A DNA stretch of 64,000 nucleotides from positions 6,459 through 70,458 of the forward strand of contig DASTKT010000081.1 of assembly GCA_035715725.1 (NCBI GenBank), read 5' to 3'. How positions within the stretch are numbered: position 1 is the stretch's first letter; every line of letters starts with the position of its first letter. The stretch comes from JADGGV01 sp035715725 (lineage in GTDB: Bacteria; Gemmatimonadota; Gemmatimonadetes; Longimicrobiales; RSA9). Both the position numbers and the translations under genes were made by a program. Shown piece by piece: positions 16,279 through 24,408 of this stretch. The notes under the pieces were generated by a model. The model was given only the letters and a program-made list of their open reading frames with translations. It was not told the DNA's origin and made no database searches.

Positions 16279-18251
16279 CACGCATACTCGGCTCGACCGC
16301 CGTCGTCGTCGCGCTCGCGCTGGCGGTCTACGGCGCCGTCTCCGCGGTGGTCGGCGTGCGCCGCCGCGACGGCGCGCTCATCCGCAGCTCGCAGGCGGCG
16401 GCGTACGCGAACTGCGGCCTGCTGACCCTGGCCACGCTGGCCATGGTCTACGCGCTGCTGACGCACGACTTCAGCATCTCCTACGTCGCGCAGGTGGGCA
16501 GCCGCTCGACGCCGACGTTCTTCACGATCATCTCGCTCTGGAGCGCGCTCGAGGGCTCGATCCTGTTCTGGGGCTTCATCCTCTCGATCTACACCGCCAG
16601 CGTGGTCTACTTCACGCGCGGCCGCCTGGGCGCGCTCGGCAGCTACGCGCTGGCCACTCTGCACGGCGTCGGCATCTTCTTCTACCTGCTGCTCACCGGC
16701 GTGGCGAACCCGTTCGGCGCCGTCTCGCCCGTGCCGGCGGACGGGCCGGGGCCGAACCCGCTGCTCCAGAACCACCCGCTCATGGCCGTCCACCCGCCGT
16801 TCCTCTACGTCGGGTACGTCGGCATGACGGTGCCGTTCGCGTTCGCGATCGGCGCCCTGCTCTCCGGCCGCCTGGACGATGTCTGGCTGAAGACGACGCG
16901 GCGCTGGACCATGACCGCGTGGATCTTCCTGTCGCTCGCGATCGTCGCCGGGATGTGGTGGTCCTACGAGGTGCTCGGCTGGGGCGGCTACTGGGCGTGG
17001 GACCCGGTCGAGAACGCGTCCTTCATGCCGTGGCTCACCGCCACCGCGTTCCTGCACTCGGTGATGGTGCAGGAGCGGCGCGGCATGCTGCGCGTGTGGA
17101 ACCTGACGCTGATCATCGCCACGTTCCTGCTCACGATCCTGGGCACGTTCCTGACGCGCAGCGGCATTCTCTCGTCCGTGCACGCGTTCGCGAACGGCCC
17201 GATCGGCTACTACTTCCTCGGCTTCATTGCCCTCGTGCTGCTCTTCTCGCTCGTGCTGCTCGCGGGGCGCAGCGCGGAGCTGAAGACGGCGGGGCACCTG
17301 GACCGGCTGGTCTCCCGCGAGTTCACGTTCCTGCTCAACAACCTGCTCCTCAGCGCGTTCTGCTTCACCGTGATCCTGGGCACGCTCTTCCCGCTCGTGG
17401 CCGAGGCGGTGCGCGGCGTGAAGGTCAGCGTCGGCGGTCCGTTCTTCAACCGCATGTCGCTGCCGATCATCGTGACGCTCCTCTTCCTGGTCGGCGTCGG
17501 GCCGGCGCTGCCGTGGCGCGGCGCGAGCGCGGACGTGCTGAAGCCGCGGCTGCTCCCGCCGGCGGTCGCCGCGGTCGTCGTGGCCGCGCTCGCGCTCGTG
17601 CTCCGCGTGCCCTCCGTTTACGCCGTGCTCGCGTTCTCGTTCGCGACGTTCGCGCTCGTGTCGAACGTGCAGGAGTTCGTCGGCGGCGCCCGGGCGCGGA
17701 TGCGCGCGCACGGCGAGAGCGCGCCGCGGGCGCTCGTCCGGCTGATCGGCGCGAACCGGCGCCGCTACGGCGGCTACATCGCGCACCTCGGCGTCCTCGC
17801 CGTCGCCACCGGCATCGCGGCCTCCGCCACGTACCGCTTCGAGCGCGAGGTCACGCTCAAGCCGGGGCAGACCGTGACCGTGCGGGAGTACACGGTGCGC
17901 TTCGACGGGTTGTGGGCGAAGGACGAGCCGCAGCGCTTCGTCGTCGGCGCGGACATGTCCGCGGTCGACCGCAGTGGCAAGGTGTACGAGAAGCTGGCGC
18001 CGCGGCTGAACTTCTACCGCGGCGGCGGCGAGCCGGTCACGACGCCGTCCGTGCGCACGCGGCTCGACAACGACCTCTACATCAACCTCCTCGCGTTCGA
18101 GCGCGACGGCTCGTCCGCCACCGTGCACGTGATCGTCGAACCCCTCGTCGCCTGGATCTGGATCGGCGGCCTGATCGTGGCGCTCGGCGCCGCCATCGGT
18201 ACGATTCCGATCGGCGCCCGCGCCCGCAGCCGGAAGGCGGTTCGCGTATGA
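16275..18251 (+). CDS. ccmF: Cytochrome c heme lyase subunit CcmF
   Basis: 658 residues and about 15 membrane helices, normal for CcmF. The WWD motif WGGYWAWDPVENASF is at 236-250. The LLQNHPLMAVHPPFLYVGYVG stretch upstream holds conserved histidines, and FLTRSGILSSVHAFA follows. CcmF takes heme from CcmE and attaches it to CXXCH motifs of apocytochromes on the periplasmic side. The GTG start overlaps the ccmE stop. The stop overlaps the ATG of the thioredoxin gene by four bases. Confidence 0.93.
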   Translation: MTRILGSTAVVVALALAVYGAVSAVVGVRRRDGALIRSSQAAAYANCGLLTLATLAMVYALLTHDFSISYVAQVGSRSTPTFFTIISLWSALEGSILFWGFILSIYTASVVYFTRGRLGALGSYALATLHGVGIFFYLLLTGVANPFGAVSPVPADGPGPNPLLQNHPLMAVHPPFLYVGYVGMTVPFAFAIGALLSGRLDDVWLKTTRRWTMTAWIFLSLAIVAGMWWSYEVLGWGGYWAWDPVENASFMPWLTATAFLHSVMVQERRGMLRVWNLTLIIATFLLTILGTFLTRSGILSSVHAFANGPIGYYFLGFIALVLLFSLVLLAGRSAELKTAGHLDRLVSREFTFLLNNLLLSAFCFTVILGTLFPLVAEAVRGVKVSVGGPFFNRMSLPIIVTLLFLVGVGPALPWRGASADVLKPRLLPPAVAAVVVAALALVLRVPSVYAVLAFSFATFALVSNVQEFVGGARARMRAHGESAPRALVRLIGANRRRYGGYIAHLGVLAVATGIAASATYRFEREVTLKPGQTVTVREYTVRFDGLWAKDEPQRFVVGADMSAVDRSGKVYEKLAPRLNFYRGGGEPVTTPSVRTRLDNDLYINLLAFERDGSSATVHVIVEPLVAWIWIGGLIVALGAAIGTIPIGARARSRKAVRV

Positions 18252-18790
18252 ACTGGAAGCGCTCGGTGCTCGCCGCGGCGGCCGTCGTTCCGGTCGTCTT
18301 GCTCTTCTACTACGGCATGGGGCAGGACCCGAAGGACATTCCGTCGCCGCTGCCCGGCCGCGCCGCGCCGGCGTTCGCGCTCAACGCCATGGGCACGGCG
18401 GACACGGTCCGGCTCGACGCCCTGAAGGGGCAGATCGTCGTCCTCAACTTCTGGGCGTCCTGGTGCCTGGCGTGCCGGAGCGAGCACGAGGTGCTGCGCG
18501 AGGCCGCCGGCCGCTACGGCCCGCGCGGCGTCAAGTTCTACGGCGTGCTCTACAACGATACGCCCGAGAACGGCGCCGGCTACATCGCCGAAATGGGCGG
18601 CCAGAGCTACCCGACGCTCCTCGACCCGAAGACGCGGACCGCCATCGACTACGGCCTCTACGGCGTTCCCGAGACGTTCATCATCGGGCCCGACGGCCGG
18701 GTGCTGCACAAGCAGGTCGGTCCGGTGACACCGGAGACGTTCGCGAAGTACCTGGACCCGCTCCTCGTGAAGAAGGAGGCGGCGCGATGA
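18248..18790 (+). CDS. ccmG: Membrane-anchored thioredoxin CcmG/DsbE
   Basis: 180 residues with an N-terminal membrane anchor (about 7-23) followed by a thioredoxin fold. The redox-active pair is WCLAC (Cys73, Cys76). LNFWASW precedes it and GVPETFIIGPDGRV contains the expected cis-proline region. It keeps apocytochrome cysteines reduced in the periplasm before heme attachment. It overlaps both ccmF and ccmH by ATGA junctions. CxxC here is CLAC, where many CcmG proteins have CEPC or CGPC. Confidence 0.9.
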   Translation: MNWKRSVLAAAAVVPVVLLFYYGMGQDPKDIPSPLPGRAAPAFALNAMGTADTVRLDALKGQIVVLNFWASWCLACRSEHEVLREAAGRYGPRGVKFYGVLYNDTPENGAGYIAEMGGQSYPTLLDPKTRTAIDYGLYGVPETFIIGPDGRVLHKQVGPVTPETFAKYLDPLLVKKEAAR

Positions 18791-19266
18791 GCCTCGCCGC
18801 CGCGCTCCTCGTGCTCGCCACGGCGCTCGCGCCGGCCCAGGCCGCCCGGCCGGGGCAGGGGCCGCCCACCCTGGCGTCGGCCACCACGGCCCGCGACAGC
18901 ACCATCGCCGAGCAGGTCCGGCAGATCGCCTCGGAGCTGCGCTGCCCGGTCTGCCAGGGGCTCTCGCTCCAGGACTCGCCCTCCGAGCTCGCGCAGCAGA
19001 TGCGCCAGCTCATCCGCGACCAGCTCGTGGCCGGCAAGTCGCCCGACGAGGTCAAGGCGTACTTCGTCAGCAAGTACTCCGAGTGGATCCTGCTCCAGCC
19101 CGAGCCGCGCGGCGCCAACCTGGCCGTCTACATCCTGCCCGTCCTGCTCGTCGTGGGCGGCGGCGCGACGCTGTTCGTGGTCGCCCGGCGCTGGACGCGC
19201 CAGGCGCCGGCGGAGGGCGCGCCGCTGCCGGAGGAGGACGTGGAGGAGGCGGAGACGACGCTCTAG
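18787..19266 (+). CDS. ccmH: Cytochrome c maturation protein CcmH/CycL
   Basis: 159 residues. A signal peptide (residues 1-20, ending AQA) is followed by a helical domain with RCPVCQG (Cys53, Cys56), the defining CcmH redox motif. SLQDSPSELAQQMRQLI follows, then YFVSKYSEWILLQPEP, a C-terminal membrane helix (about 112-132) and an acidic tail. It works with CcmG and CcmF as the apocytochrome thiol-reducing arm. It ends the operon. No CcmI-like TPR gene follows; the next 620 bases are non-coding. Confidence 0.9.
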   Translation: MSLAAALLVLATALAPAQAARPGQGPPTLASATTARDSTIAEQVRQIASELRCPVCQGLSLQDSPSELAQQMRQLIRDQLVAGKSPDEVKAYFVSKYSEWILLQPEPRGANLAVYILPVLLVVGGGATLFVVARRWTRQAPAEGAPLPEEDVEEAETTL

Positions 19267-19400
19267 GCGGACCGCGCGGCTTCCTGGTCAAGCCTGCGTC
19301 ACGTCCGCGGCTTCGTCCGGGTCCTTCAACGGCGCCTCACGCGGAGGCGCGGAGTCGCGCAGGGTGGCCCGGCGCCCGAGGCGTGCCGGGAATCGTGAAA

Positions 19401-19432
19401 GGCGCCCGGTGGTTCGCTCACCACCGGGCGCC
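19401..19432 (+). terminator. Strong hairpin, probable terminator of the ccm operon
   Basis: GGCGCCCGGTGGT and ACCACCGGGCGCC form a perfect 13-base stem around a 6-base loop, about 135 bases after ccmH. The bases after it (GTCGTTCCTC) are only mildly T-rich, so termination is likely but not certain. Confidence 0.55.
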
Positions 19433-19507
19433 GTCGTTCCTCGGAGCGGAGTCGATCTCGAGCGCGAGCCCGTCCTCACGTCCGCGGGCGGCCGCAGGTC
19501 CGACACC

Positions 19508-19670
19508 AGCGTTTTCACCGCAGAGGCGCAGAGTACGCCGAGAGGATAACGGCGTCACGCCGGCGGCCTGCGTACGCCGGAAATGACATCAAGAAATGAT
19601 GCGTCACTCCGGTGAGCTTCCGCCGCCGGGCACTCCTCCGTGTACTCTGCGCCTCTGCGGTGAAAACGCT
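19508..19670. repeat. Inner inverted repeat, 29-base arms
   Basis: Bases 19508-19536 (containing TTTTCACCGCAGAGGCGCAG) are exactly complementary to 19642-19670. The CCGCAGAGGCGCAGAG core resembles a dispersed repeat sequence I recall from many bacterial genomes. The 105 bases between the arms are unremarkable apart from local self-complementarity. Confidence 0.7.
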
Positions 19671-19887
19671 GTTACTGGACCCAGCGGCGCCCGCGAACGC
19701 GAACGAACGCCGGTCCCGGCCCCCGAGACCCGAGATCGAGCCGGCCCTGGGCGGGTGCGGGTGCCGGCTCGCTCCGCCGGGCCGCCGCGGACCCGACATC
19801 CTCGGACTTCACCCCTCCGCGGCTCCGCGCCTCCGCGTGAGGCGCCGTTGAAGGACCCGGAGGCCGCCCGCGAACGTGGCGCAGGCC

Positions 19888-21555
19888 CTAGAACAGCCCC
19901 TCGATCGTCCCGTCCGGTGCGAGCCGCATGTTCTCGGCCGCAGGGTGCCGCGGCAGGCCAGGCATGGTCATGATCTCGCCGGTCTGGGCGACGACGAAGC
20001 CGGCGCCGGCCGATGCGGTGACCTCGCGCACGGTGATCCGGAAGCCGGTCGGCCGGCCGAGGAGCGCCGGGTTGTCGGAGAAGGAGTACTGCGTCTTCGC
20101 GATGCAGACGGGGAGGCCGCCCAGGCCGATGCTCTCGAGCCGGCGCAGCTCGCGGTCCGCGGCTGCCGAGTAGTCGACGCCGGCGGCGCCGTAGATCTCG
20201 CGGGCGATCGTCTCGATCTTCGCCGTGAGCGGGAGCTCGAGCGGGTAGAGCGGCTGGAAGCGGGCCTGGCCCTGGTCGAGCACGTCGAGCACCAGCTCGG
20301 CGAGCTCGAGCGCACCGGCGCCGCCGTGCGCGTGGACATCCGCCACCGCGACGGGCACGCCCGCCTCCTGGCACGCCTCGACGAACGTCTCGATCTCGGC
20401 CGGCGTGTCGGTGGCGAAGCGGTTCAGCGCCACGACGGGCGGGACGCCGAACTTGCGCACGTTGTCGACATGTCCGGCCAGGTTCGCGAGGCCGCGCGAG
20501 AGCGCGGGGACGTCCTCGTGCCCGAGCGCGCTCTTCGCTACGCCGCCGTGCATCTTGAGCGCGCGGATCGTCGCCACCACGACCGCGACGCCGGGCTCGA
20601 GCCCGCCCGCCCGGCACTTGATGTCGAAGAACTTCTCGGCGCCCAGGTCGGCGCCGAAGCCGGCCTCCGTGACCGCGACCTCCCCGAGCGCCAGCCCCGC
20701 CCGCGTCGCGATCAGCGAGTTGCAGCCGTGGGCGATGTTGCCGAATGGTCCGGCGTGGATGAAGGCGGGCGTCCCCTCGAGCGTCTGCACGAGGTTGGGG
20801 AGGATCGCGTCCTTCAGCAGCAGCGTCATGGCCCCCGGGGCGCCGAGCTGCGAGGCCCGGACCGGCACGCCGTCGGCCGTGTAGCCGACGATGATCGAGC
20901 CGAGCCGCCGCTCGAGGTCCTCGCGGTCGCCCGCCAGCGCGAGGATCGCCATCACCTCCGAGGCGGCGGTGATCATGTAGCCGTCCTGGCGCGGAATGCC
21001 GTTTCCGGTGCCGCCCAGCCCGACGACGATGCTGCGCAGCGCGCGGTCGTTCATGTCGACCGCGCGCTTCCAGGTGAGCCGCCGCACGTCGAGGCCGAGC
21101 GGGTTCCCCTGGTGCAGGTGGTTGTCCAGCAGCGCCGACAGCAGCGCGTGCGCCGTCGTGATCGCGTGGAAGTCCCCGGTGAAGTGGAGGTTGATGTCCT
21201 CCATCGGCACGACCTGGGCGTAGCCGCCGCCTGTCGCGCCGCCCTTCACGCCGAAGATCGGGCCGAGGCTCGGCTCCCGCAGGCAGAGCACGGAGCGGCG
21301 GCCCACGCGCCGCAGCGCGTCCGCCAGCCCCACCGAGACCGTCGATTTCCCCTCTCCCGCGGCCGTCGGATTCGTCCCCGTCACCAGCACCAGCTTGCCC
21401 GGTCCCGGCTCGCGCGACCGGATCGCCTCCAGGTGCACCTTCGCCTTGTGTCGGCCGTACGTCTCGATCTCGTCCGCCCCGAGTCCCAGCTCCGCCGCGA
21501 CCTCCGTGATCGGCTTGAGCTTCGCCGCCTGAGCGATCTGAATGTCCGTGAGCAT
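19888..21555 (-). CDS. fhs: Formate-tetrahydrofolate ligase
   Basis: 555 residues, the normal length. The enzyme joins formate to tetrahydrofolate with ATP in the cytoplasm and supplies 10-formyl-THF. Visible motifs are TGTNPTAAGEGKST (about 59-72, the ATP site), EPSLGPIFGVKGGATGGGYAQ, NLHFTGDFHAI, and VVGLGGTGNGIPR. LTDIQIAQAAKLKPITEVA is the standard N-terminus, so ATG 21555 is secure. A promoter-like pair lies 60-90 bases upstream. It is a single gene with its 3' end facing ccmH across a repeat-rich gap. Confidence 0.95.
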   Translation of the reverse strand: MLTDIQIAQAAKLKPITEVAAELGLGADEIETYGRHKAKVHLEAIRSREPGPGKLVLVTGTNPTAAGEGKSTVSVGLADALRRVGRRSVLCLREPSLGPIFGVKGGATGGGYAQVVPMEDINLHFTGDFHAITTAHALLSALLDNHLHQGNPLGLDVRRLTWKRAVDMNDRALRSIVVGLGGTGNGIPRQDGYMITAASEVMAILALAGDREDLERRLGSIIVGYTADGVPVRASQLGAPGAMTLLLKDAILPNLVQTLEGTPAFIHAGPFGNIAHGCNSLIATRAGLALGEVAVTEAGFGADLGAEKFFDIKCRAGGLEPGVAVVVATIRALKMHGGVAKSALGHEDVPALSRGLANLAGHVDNVRKFGVPPVVALNRFATDTPAEIETFVEACQEAGVPVAVADVHAHGGAGALELAELVLDVLDQGQARFQPLYPLELPLTAKIETIAREIYGAAGVDYSAAADRELRRLESIGLGGLPVCIAKTQYSFSDNPALLGRPTGFRITVREVTASAGAGFVVAQTGEIMTMPGLPRHPAAENMRLAPDGTIEGLF

Positions 21556-21614
21556 GAGCGCCTTCGACTCGGGTTGCAGGGAAGGGCCGTGACCCGGCCC
21601 GGGGGCCGGCCGTC

Positions 21615-21642
21615 ATAATAGGGGTCCCTTTCGACCCGGCAA
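21615..21642 (-). promoter_or_regulatory. Candidate promoter of fhs
   Basis: Read on the minus strand, TTGCCG (21642-21637) is 16 bases from TATTAT (21620-21615). The -10 matches 5 of 6 bases. The predicted leader is about 50 bases. Confidence 0.55.
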
Positions 21643-21796
21643 GCGCGCGGGCCGGGGGCCACCGGCGCATCCGCCGAGCGGAACGCCGCTTGCAGCCTGG
21701 TCCAGCTACGAATGCACGGCTCGGGCCCCGGCGCCGCTGTGGCGGGGGCCGTCGCGTTCTCCCAGACCGGTGGAATGGACCTCGACGGGGTGGCCC

Positions 21797-22078
21797 ATGA
21801 CCCGAGACCACGCGACATCGCCGGGCCTCGACTTCTTCTGGGAGCAGGCCGACCTCGACGGCTCCGACGAGCATCCGCTCGAGCGCGAGCTCGCCCACCG
21901 CCTCGACGCCTGCTCCCGGTACCGGGCCCTGATCGCCGACGCGCAGGCCGGCGGCCACGACAACCGGGTCGAGGCTCTCATGGCGCAGCATGAGCGCGAG
22001 GAATATTTCGTGCGCCGGCTCCGCGCGGCGCTCCGGCAGATGCGGTGCGCGAGGCCGCCGGACGAGCCCGGCCGGTGA
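21797..22078 (+). CDS. Small hypothetical protein
   Basis: 93 residues beginning MTRDHATSPGLDFFWEQADL. The sequence is charged and probably helical throughout (HDNRVEALMAQHEREEYFVRRLRAALRQM), with no signal peptide or membrane helix. I do not recognise a family. ATG 21797 is preceded by GGGGTGG; an in-frame ATG at 21770 would add nine residues. The gene lies between fhs (divergent) and the LexA-like gene, whose promoter starts 85 bases downstream. Codon use and amino acid balance look like a real protein, but no motif confirms it. Confidence 0.5.
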   Translation: MTRDHATSPGLDFFWEQADLDGSDEHPLERELAHRLDACSRYRALIADAQAGGHDNRVEALMAQHEREEYFVRRLRAALRQMRCARPPDEPGR

Positions 22079-22163
22079 GCCGCAGTGGCGAGCGGAGGCG
22101 CAATGTCGCTGCGGCGCAGGCCTCCTCGACGGATTCCGCGCGCGCCGGGCCAAACAAATGTCC

Positions 22164-22192
22164 TTGACACCGCGCCACGCCCAACGTACCGT
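22164..22192 (+). promoter_or_regulatory. Promoter of the LexA-like gene
   Basis: A perfect TTGACA (22164-22169) lies 17 bases from TACCGT (22187-22192). The predicted transcript has a leader of about 175 bases, which includes a 6-base hairpin (CTCTCG-ATGG-CGAGAG, 22236-22251). No recognisable SOS box overlaps the promoter. Confidence 0.65.
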
Positions 22193-22373
22193 TTCGGCGT
22201 TCCCGCGCTCCCAGGTGCAGCCGCTTCTTGCATTTCTCTCGATGGCGAGAGTCCGGGCCCGTGTCCGTGAGGGGTGGTCCATCCCCGGGGCGGAGCGGGT
22301 GCCGTCGGCGTCGCTGCTCTCCCCGGTTTCGCAAACCATGGATTCCAGCCATTTCGGTTTCTCGGAGGCGACG

Positions 22374-23015
22374 ATGCCCGAGCCGCTGACCAAGTTGGAG
22401 CGCCGGATCCTCGACTATCTCGTCGACTACCTGCGTCGGAACACCTACCAGCCGTCGATCCGCGAGATCGGCCGCCGCTTCGACATCAAGAGCACGAAGA
22501 CGGTCTCCGAATACCTCCAGTCGCTGGCCGACAAGGGGTGGATCGAGCGCGATCCGTCGCGCTCGCGCGGCGTGAAGCTGCTCGGCATCGACCTGCACCC
22601 CCGTACGGTGAGCGTGCCGTGCTTCGAGGAGGCCGCCGCGCTCGGCGACCTCGAGCTCGACCGCAAGCTGGTCGGCGGCACGGGCGCGTTCTCCGTCGTG
22701 ATGGCCGGGAACGGCATGGCCGAGGTCGGCGTCCACCACGGCGACCTGCTGCTCGCCGAGCCGGCCACGGCCGACGAGCTGGACGAAGGCGACGTCGTCG
22801 TCGTCCGCGTGCGCGGCGAGCTGGCCGTCAAGCGTTTCTTCCGGCGGGGCGGGGAGGCGGTGCTCGAGCCGTCCAGCTCCGACTACCCGCCGGCGCTGCT
22901 GCGCGCCGGCGGCGACGTCATCCTGATCGGCCGCGTCGTCAGCGTGCTGCGGCGCCTGCGCGCGCCGCTCGCCGCCGCGCCGGTGGCCGCGGCGGCCGGC
23001 GGCCGGGCGTCCTGA
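22374..23015 (+). CDS. LexA-like repressor with inactive autocleavage site
   Basis: 213 residues with the LexA plan. The N-terminal winged helix (residues 1-68) includes LTKLERRILDYLVDYL and PSIREIGRRFDIKSTKTVSEYL. A C-terminal S24-like domain follows. In that domain the normal S-G-x-S-M is AGNGM (111-115), so the nucleophile serine is Gly114. The catalytic lysine is kept (AVKRF, Lys153). The Ala-Gly cleavage site is not evident (EEAAALGDL at 85-93). The protein should bind DNA and dimerise, but not self-cleave on RecA contact. ATG 22374 has GGAGG a few bases upstream, preferred over ATG 22338. It is followed 4 bases later by tadA. It could be a paralogue of a true LexA elsewhere. Confidence 0.8.
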   Translation: MPEPLTKLERRILDYLVDYLRRNTYQPSIREIGRRFDIKSTKTVSEYLQSLADKGWIERDPSRSRGVKLLGIDLHPRTVSVPCFEEAAALGDLELDRKLVGGTGAFSVVMAGNGMAEVGVHHGDLLLAEPATADELDEGDVVVVRVRGELAVKRFFRRGGEAVLEPSSSDYPPALLRAGGDVILIGRVVSVLRRLRAPLAAAPVAAAAGGRAS

Positions 23016-23019
23016 CGCG

Positions 23020-23493
23020 GTGACCTGCGACTTCGGGCCCGCCCGCCCCGAAGACGCGCTCTGGATGTCACGGGCGCTGGAGCAGGCCCGGGCGGCGACC
23101 ACCCTCGAGGAGGTCCCCGTCGGGGCCGTTCTCGTTGCGGGCGGGCACCTCGTGGCCGAAGCGCACAACCGCACCCGCACCTGGGGCGACCCGACCGCGC
23201 ACGCCGAGGTCGTCGCCATGCGCGCGGCCGCGGCCCGGCTCCGCGGCTGGCGCCTCCTCGACGCCACGCTGTACGTGACGCTGGAGCCGTGCGCGATGTG
23301 CGCCGGCGCGATGGTGCTCGGCCGGATCCGGCGCCTGGTCTACGCGGCGGCCGACCCGAAGACCGGGATGTGCGGCTCGCTCGGCTGCATCGTCCAGGAT
23401 CCGCGGCTGAACCACCGCGTGGAGGTGACGGCCGGCGTGCTCGCGGAGCCGGCCGCGGCGCTGCTCCGGTCGTTCTTCCGCGCCCGGCGCTGA
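23020..23493 (+). CDS. tadA: tRNA-specific adenosine deaminase
   Basis: 157 residues of the cytidine/deoxycytidylate deaminase fold. The zinc site is seen as HAE (His61, Glu63) and PCAMC about 30 residues later. EVPVGAVLV and the VQDPRLNHRVEVTAGVL C-terminal segment are typical of TadA rather than of free-base deaminases. It converts A34 to inosine in tRNA-Arg(ACG). It starts at GTG 4 bases after the LexA-like stop, so the two are probably cotranscribed. Confidence 0.92.
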   Translation: MTCDFGPARPEDALWMSRALEQARAATTLEEVPVGAVLVAGGHLVAEAHNRTRTWGDPTAHAEVVAMRAAAARLRGWRLLDATLYVTLEPCAMCAGAMVLGRIRRLVYAAADPKTGMCGSLGCIVQDPRLNHRVEVTAGVLAEPAAALLRSFFRARR

Positions 23494-23534
23494 GCACCAC
23501 CCGACCGCGACCCCGTCCGCACCCCGGAGGCGGC

Positions 23535-23951
23535 ATGGCGGACCAGACCCCACCCATCGGCGGCGTCCACGAGGCCGCGCTCTACGTCTTCGATCTCGCG
23601 CGCGCGGAGCGCTTCTGGCGGCGGCTCGGCTTCCCGATCGTCGCACGCATGGAGGGGCGCCACGTGTTCTTCCGCGCCGGCATCGACATGCTCCTCGTCT
23701 TCGACCCGCGGGCCACCGTGCAGAGCGACTCAGGGGTGCGCGTGCCCTCCCACGGCGCCGTCGGTGCCAGCCACGTCGCGCTCGACGTACCTGATCGCGA
23801 CGCGCTGGAGCGCTGGCGGGGACATCTTGCCGCGGCCGGCGTCGAGATCGAGCGTGAGCTCGACTGGCCTAGCGGTGGGCGCTCCATCTACTTCCGCGAC
23901 CCCGACGGAAACAGCATCGAGCTCATCACGCGCGGCACGTGGGGGTTCTGA
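23535..23951 (+). CDS. VOC (glyoxalase/bleomycin-resistance fold) family protein
   Basis: 138 residues with the paired beta-alpha-beta-beta-beta modules of the vicinal oxygen chelate family. Possible metal ligands are His12 (GGVHEAALYV), His near residue 79 (GASHVALDV) and Glu in RDPDGNSIELI. ATG 23535 has GGAGG seven bases upstream. The family includes glyoxalases, dioxygenases and antibiotic-binding proteins, and nothing here picks a substrate. It follows tadA by 41 bases and may be in the same transcript. Confidence 0.8.
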   Translation: MADQTPPIGGVHEAALYVFDLARAERFWRRLGFPIVARMEGRHVFFRAGIDMLLVFDPRATVQSDSGVRVPSHGAVGASHVALDVPDRDALERWRGHLAAAGVEIERELDWPSGGRSIYFRDPDGNSIELITRGTWGF

Positions 23952-24053
23952 GAGCGCCGGCTCCGGCGCCCCTCTCCGCAGCCGCGCGCACGGGCCTTGC
24001 ACGGCCGTTCGGCGCCGTACGGTTTGACGACCCCGGAGGAGAGGAGGCAGACG

Positions 24054-24269
24054 ATGCTCGGAACGATCGTGAACCTGGCGAGCTACCGGAAGGCTCCGCG
24101 AGCGACCTTCATCATGAGGCATCCGGTCCGCGCCGCCCGCATCCTGAAGGTGCGCCACGACCTGCGGGATGCGTTCTCGCCGGGGCGCGTCGCCCTCGGA
24201 CTCGGCGCCGCGGCGGCGATCCCGCTCGGATTCTGGGTCCGCCGGCGCCTGACCGCGCACACCCACTGA
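24054..24269 (+). CDS. Small basic protein with a C-terminal membrane segment
   Basis: 71 residues beginning MLGTIVNLASYRKAPRATFI, basic in the first half. A hydrophobic stretch (about 48-62, ALGLGAAAAIPLGFW) is followed by an Arg- and His-containing tail. A strong ribosome site (GGAGGAGAGGAGG) precedes ATG 24054, which is the main reason for calling it. A 17-base-pair hairpin follows 17 bases after the stop. I do not know the family; topology suggests a membrane-associated peptide. Confidence 0.6.
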   Translation: MLGTIVNLASYRKAPRATFIMRHPVRAARILKVRHDLRDAFSPGRVALGLGAAAAIPLGFWVRRRLTAHTH

Positions 24270-24286
24270 GCCGGTCGCGGGCGATC

Positions 24287-24327
24287 ACGCAGAAGCGGCC
24301 AGCTCATTACGCTGGCCGCTTCTGCGT
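24287..24327. terminator. Bidirectional terminator hairpin, 17-base perfect stem
   Basis: ACGCAGAAGCGGCCAGC pairs perfectly with GCTGGCCGCTTCTGCGT around the loop TCATTAC. It sits between the 3' ends of a plus-strand small gene and a minus-strand permease gene, so it can serve both. T-tracts are short on each side. Confidence 0.75.
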
Positions 24328-24408
24328 TCCGCCCGGGCGCGGCGGACCGGCCTGCGGACGCCGGGACGGCGCGGCCGGTACGCCCGCGCCGGCGCGGCGC
24401 GCCGGGCG

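Larger units (their letters stand above)
19316..19861. repeat. Outer long inverted repeat, 39-base arms
   Basis: Bases 19316-19354 are an exact reverse complement of 19823-19861, with weaker matching beyond. The arms contain GGCGCCTCACGCGGAGGCGC and its complement. They flank about 470 bases that include a second inverted pair. Position between two converging operons fits a dispersed palindromic repeat or a miniature mobile element, but I saw no transposase and no target-site duplication. Confidence 0.7.
19267..19887. other. Convergent non-coding block with nested inverted repeats
   Basis: The region separates the ends of ccmH (plus) and fhs (minus). It holds a strong hairpin (19401-19432), an outer pair of 39-base inverted arms (19316-19354 with 19823-19861) and an inner pair of 29-base arms (19508-19536 with 19642-19670). 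Short frames within it are not credible genes. Confidence 0.75.

Noticed and set aside
19267..19887. Short open frames between ccmH and fhs
   Set aside because: They run through the inverted repeats, are under 170 codons, and translate to Arg/Pro-rich text with no ribosome site.
19604..22393. A 929-codon minus-strand frame covering fhs
   Set aside because: It is a shadow frame of fhs in another register. The true fhs frame shows every family motif and a normal start.
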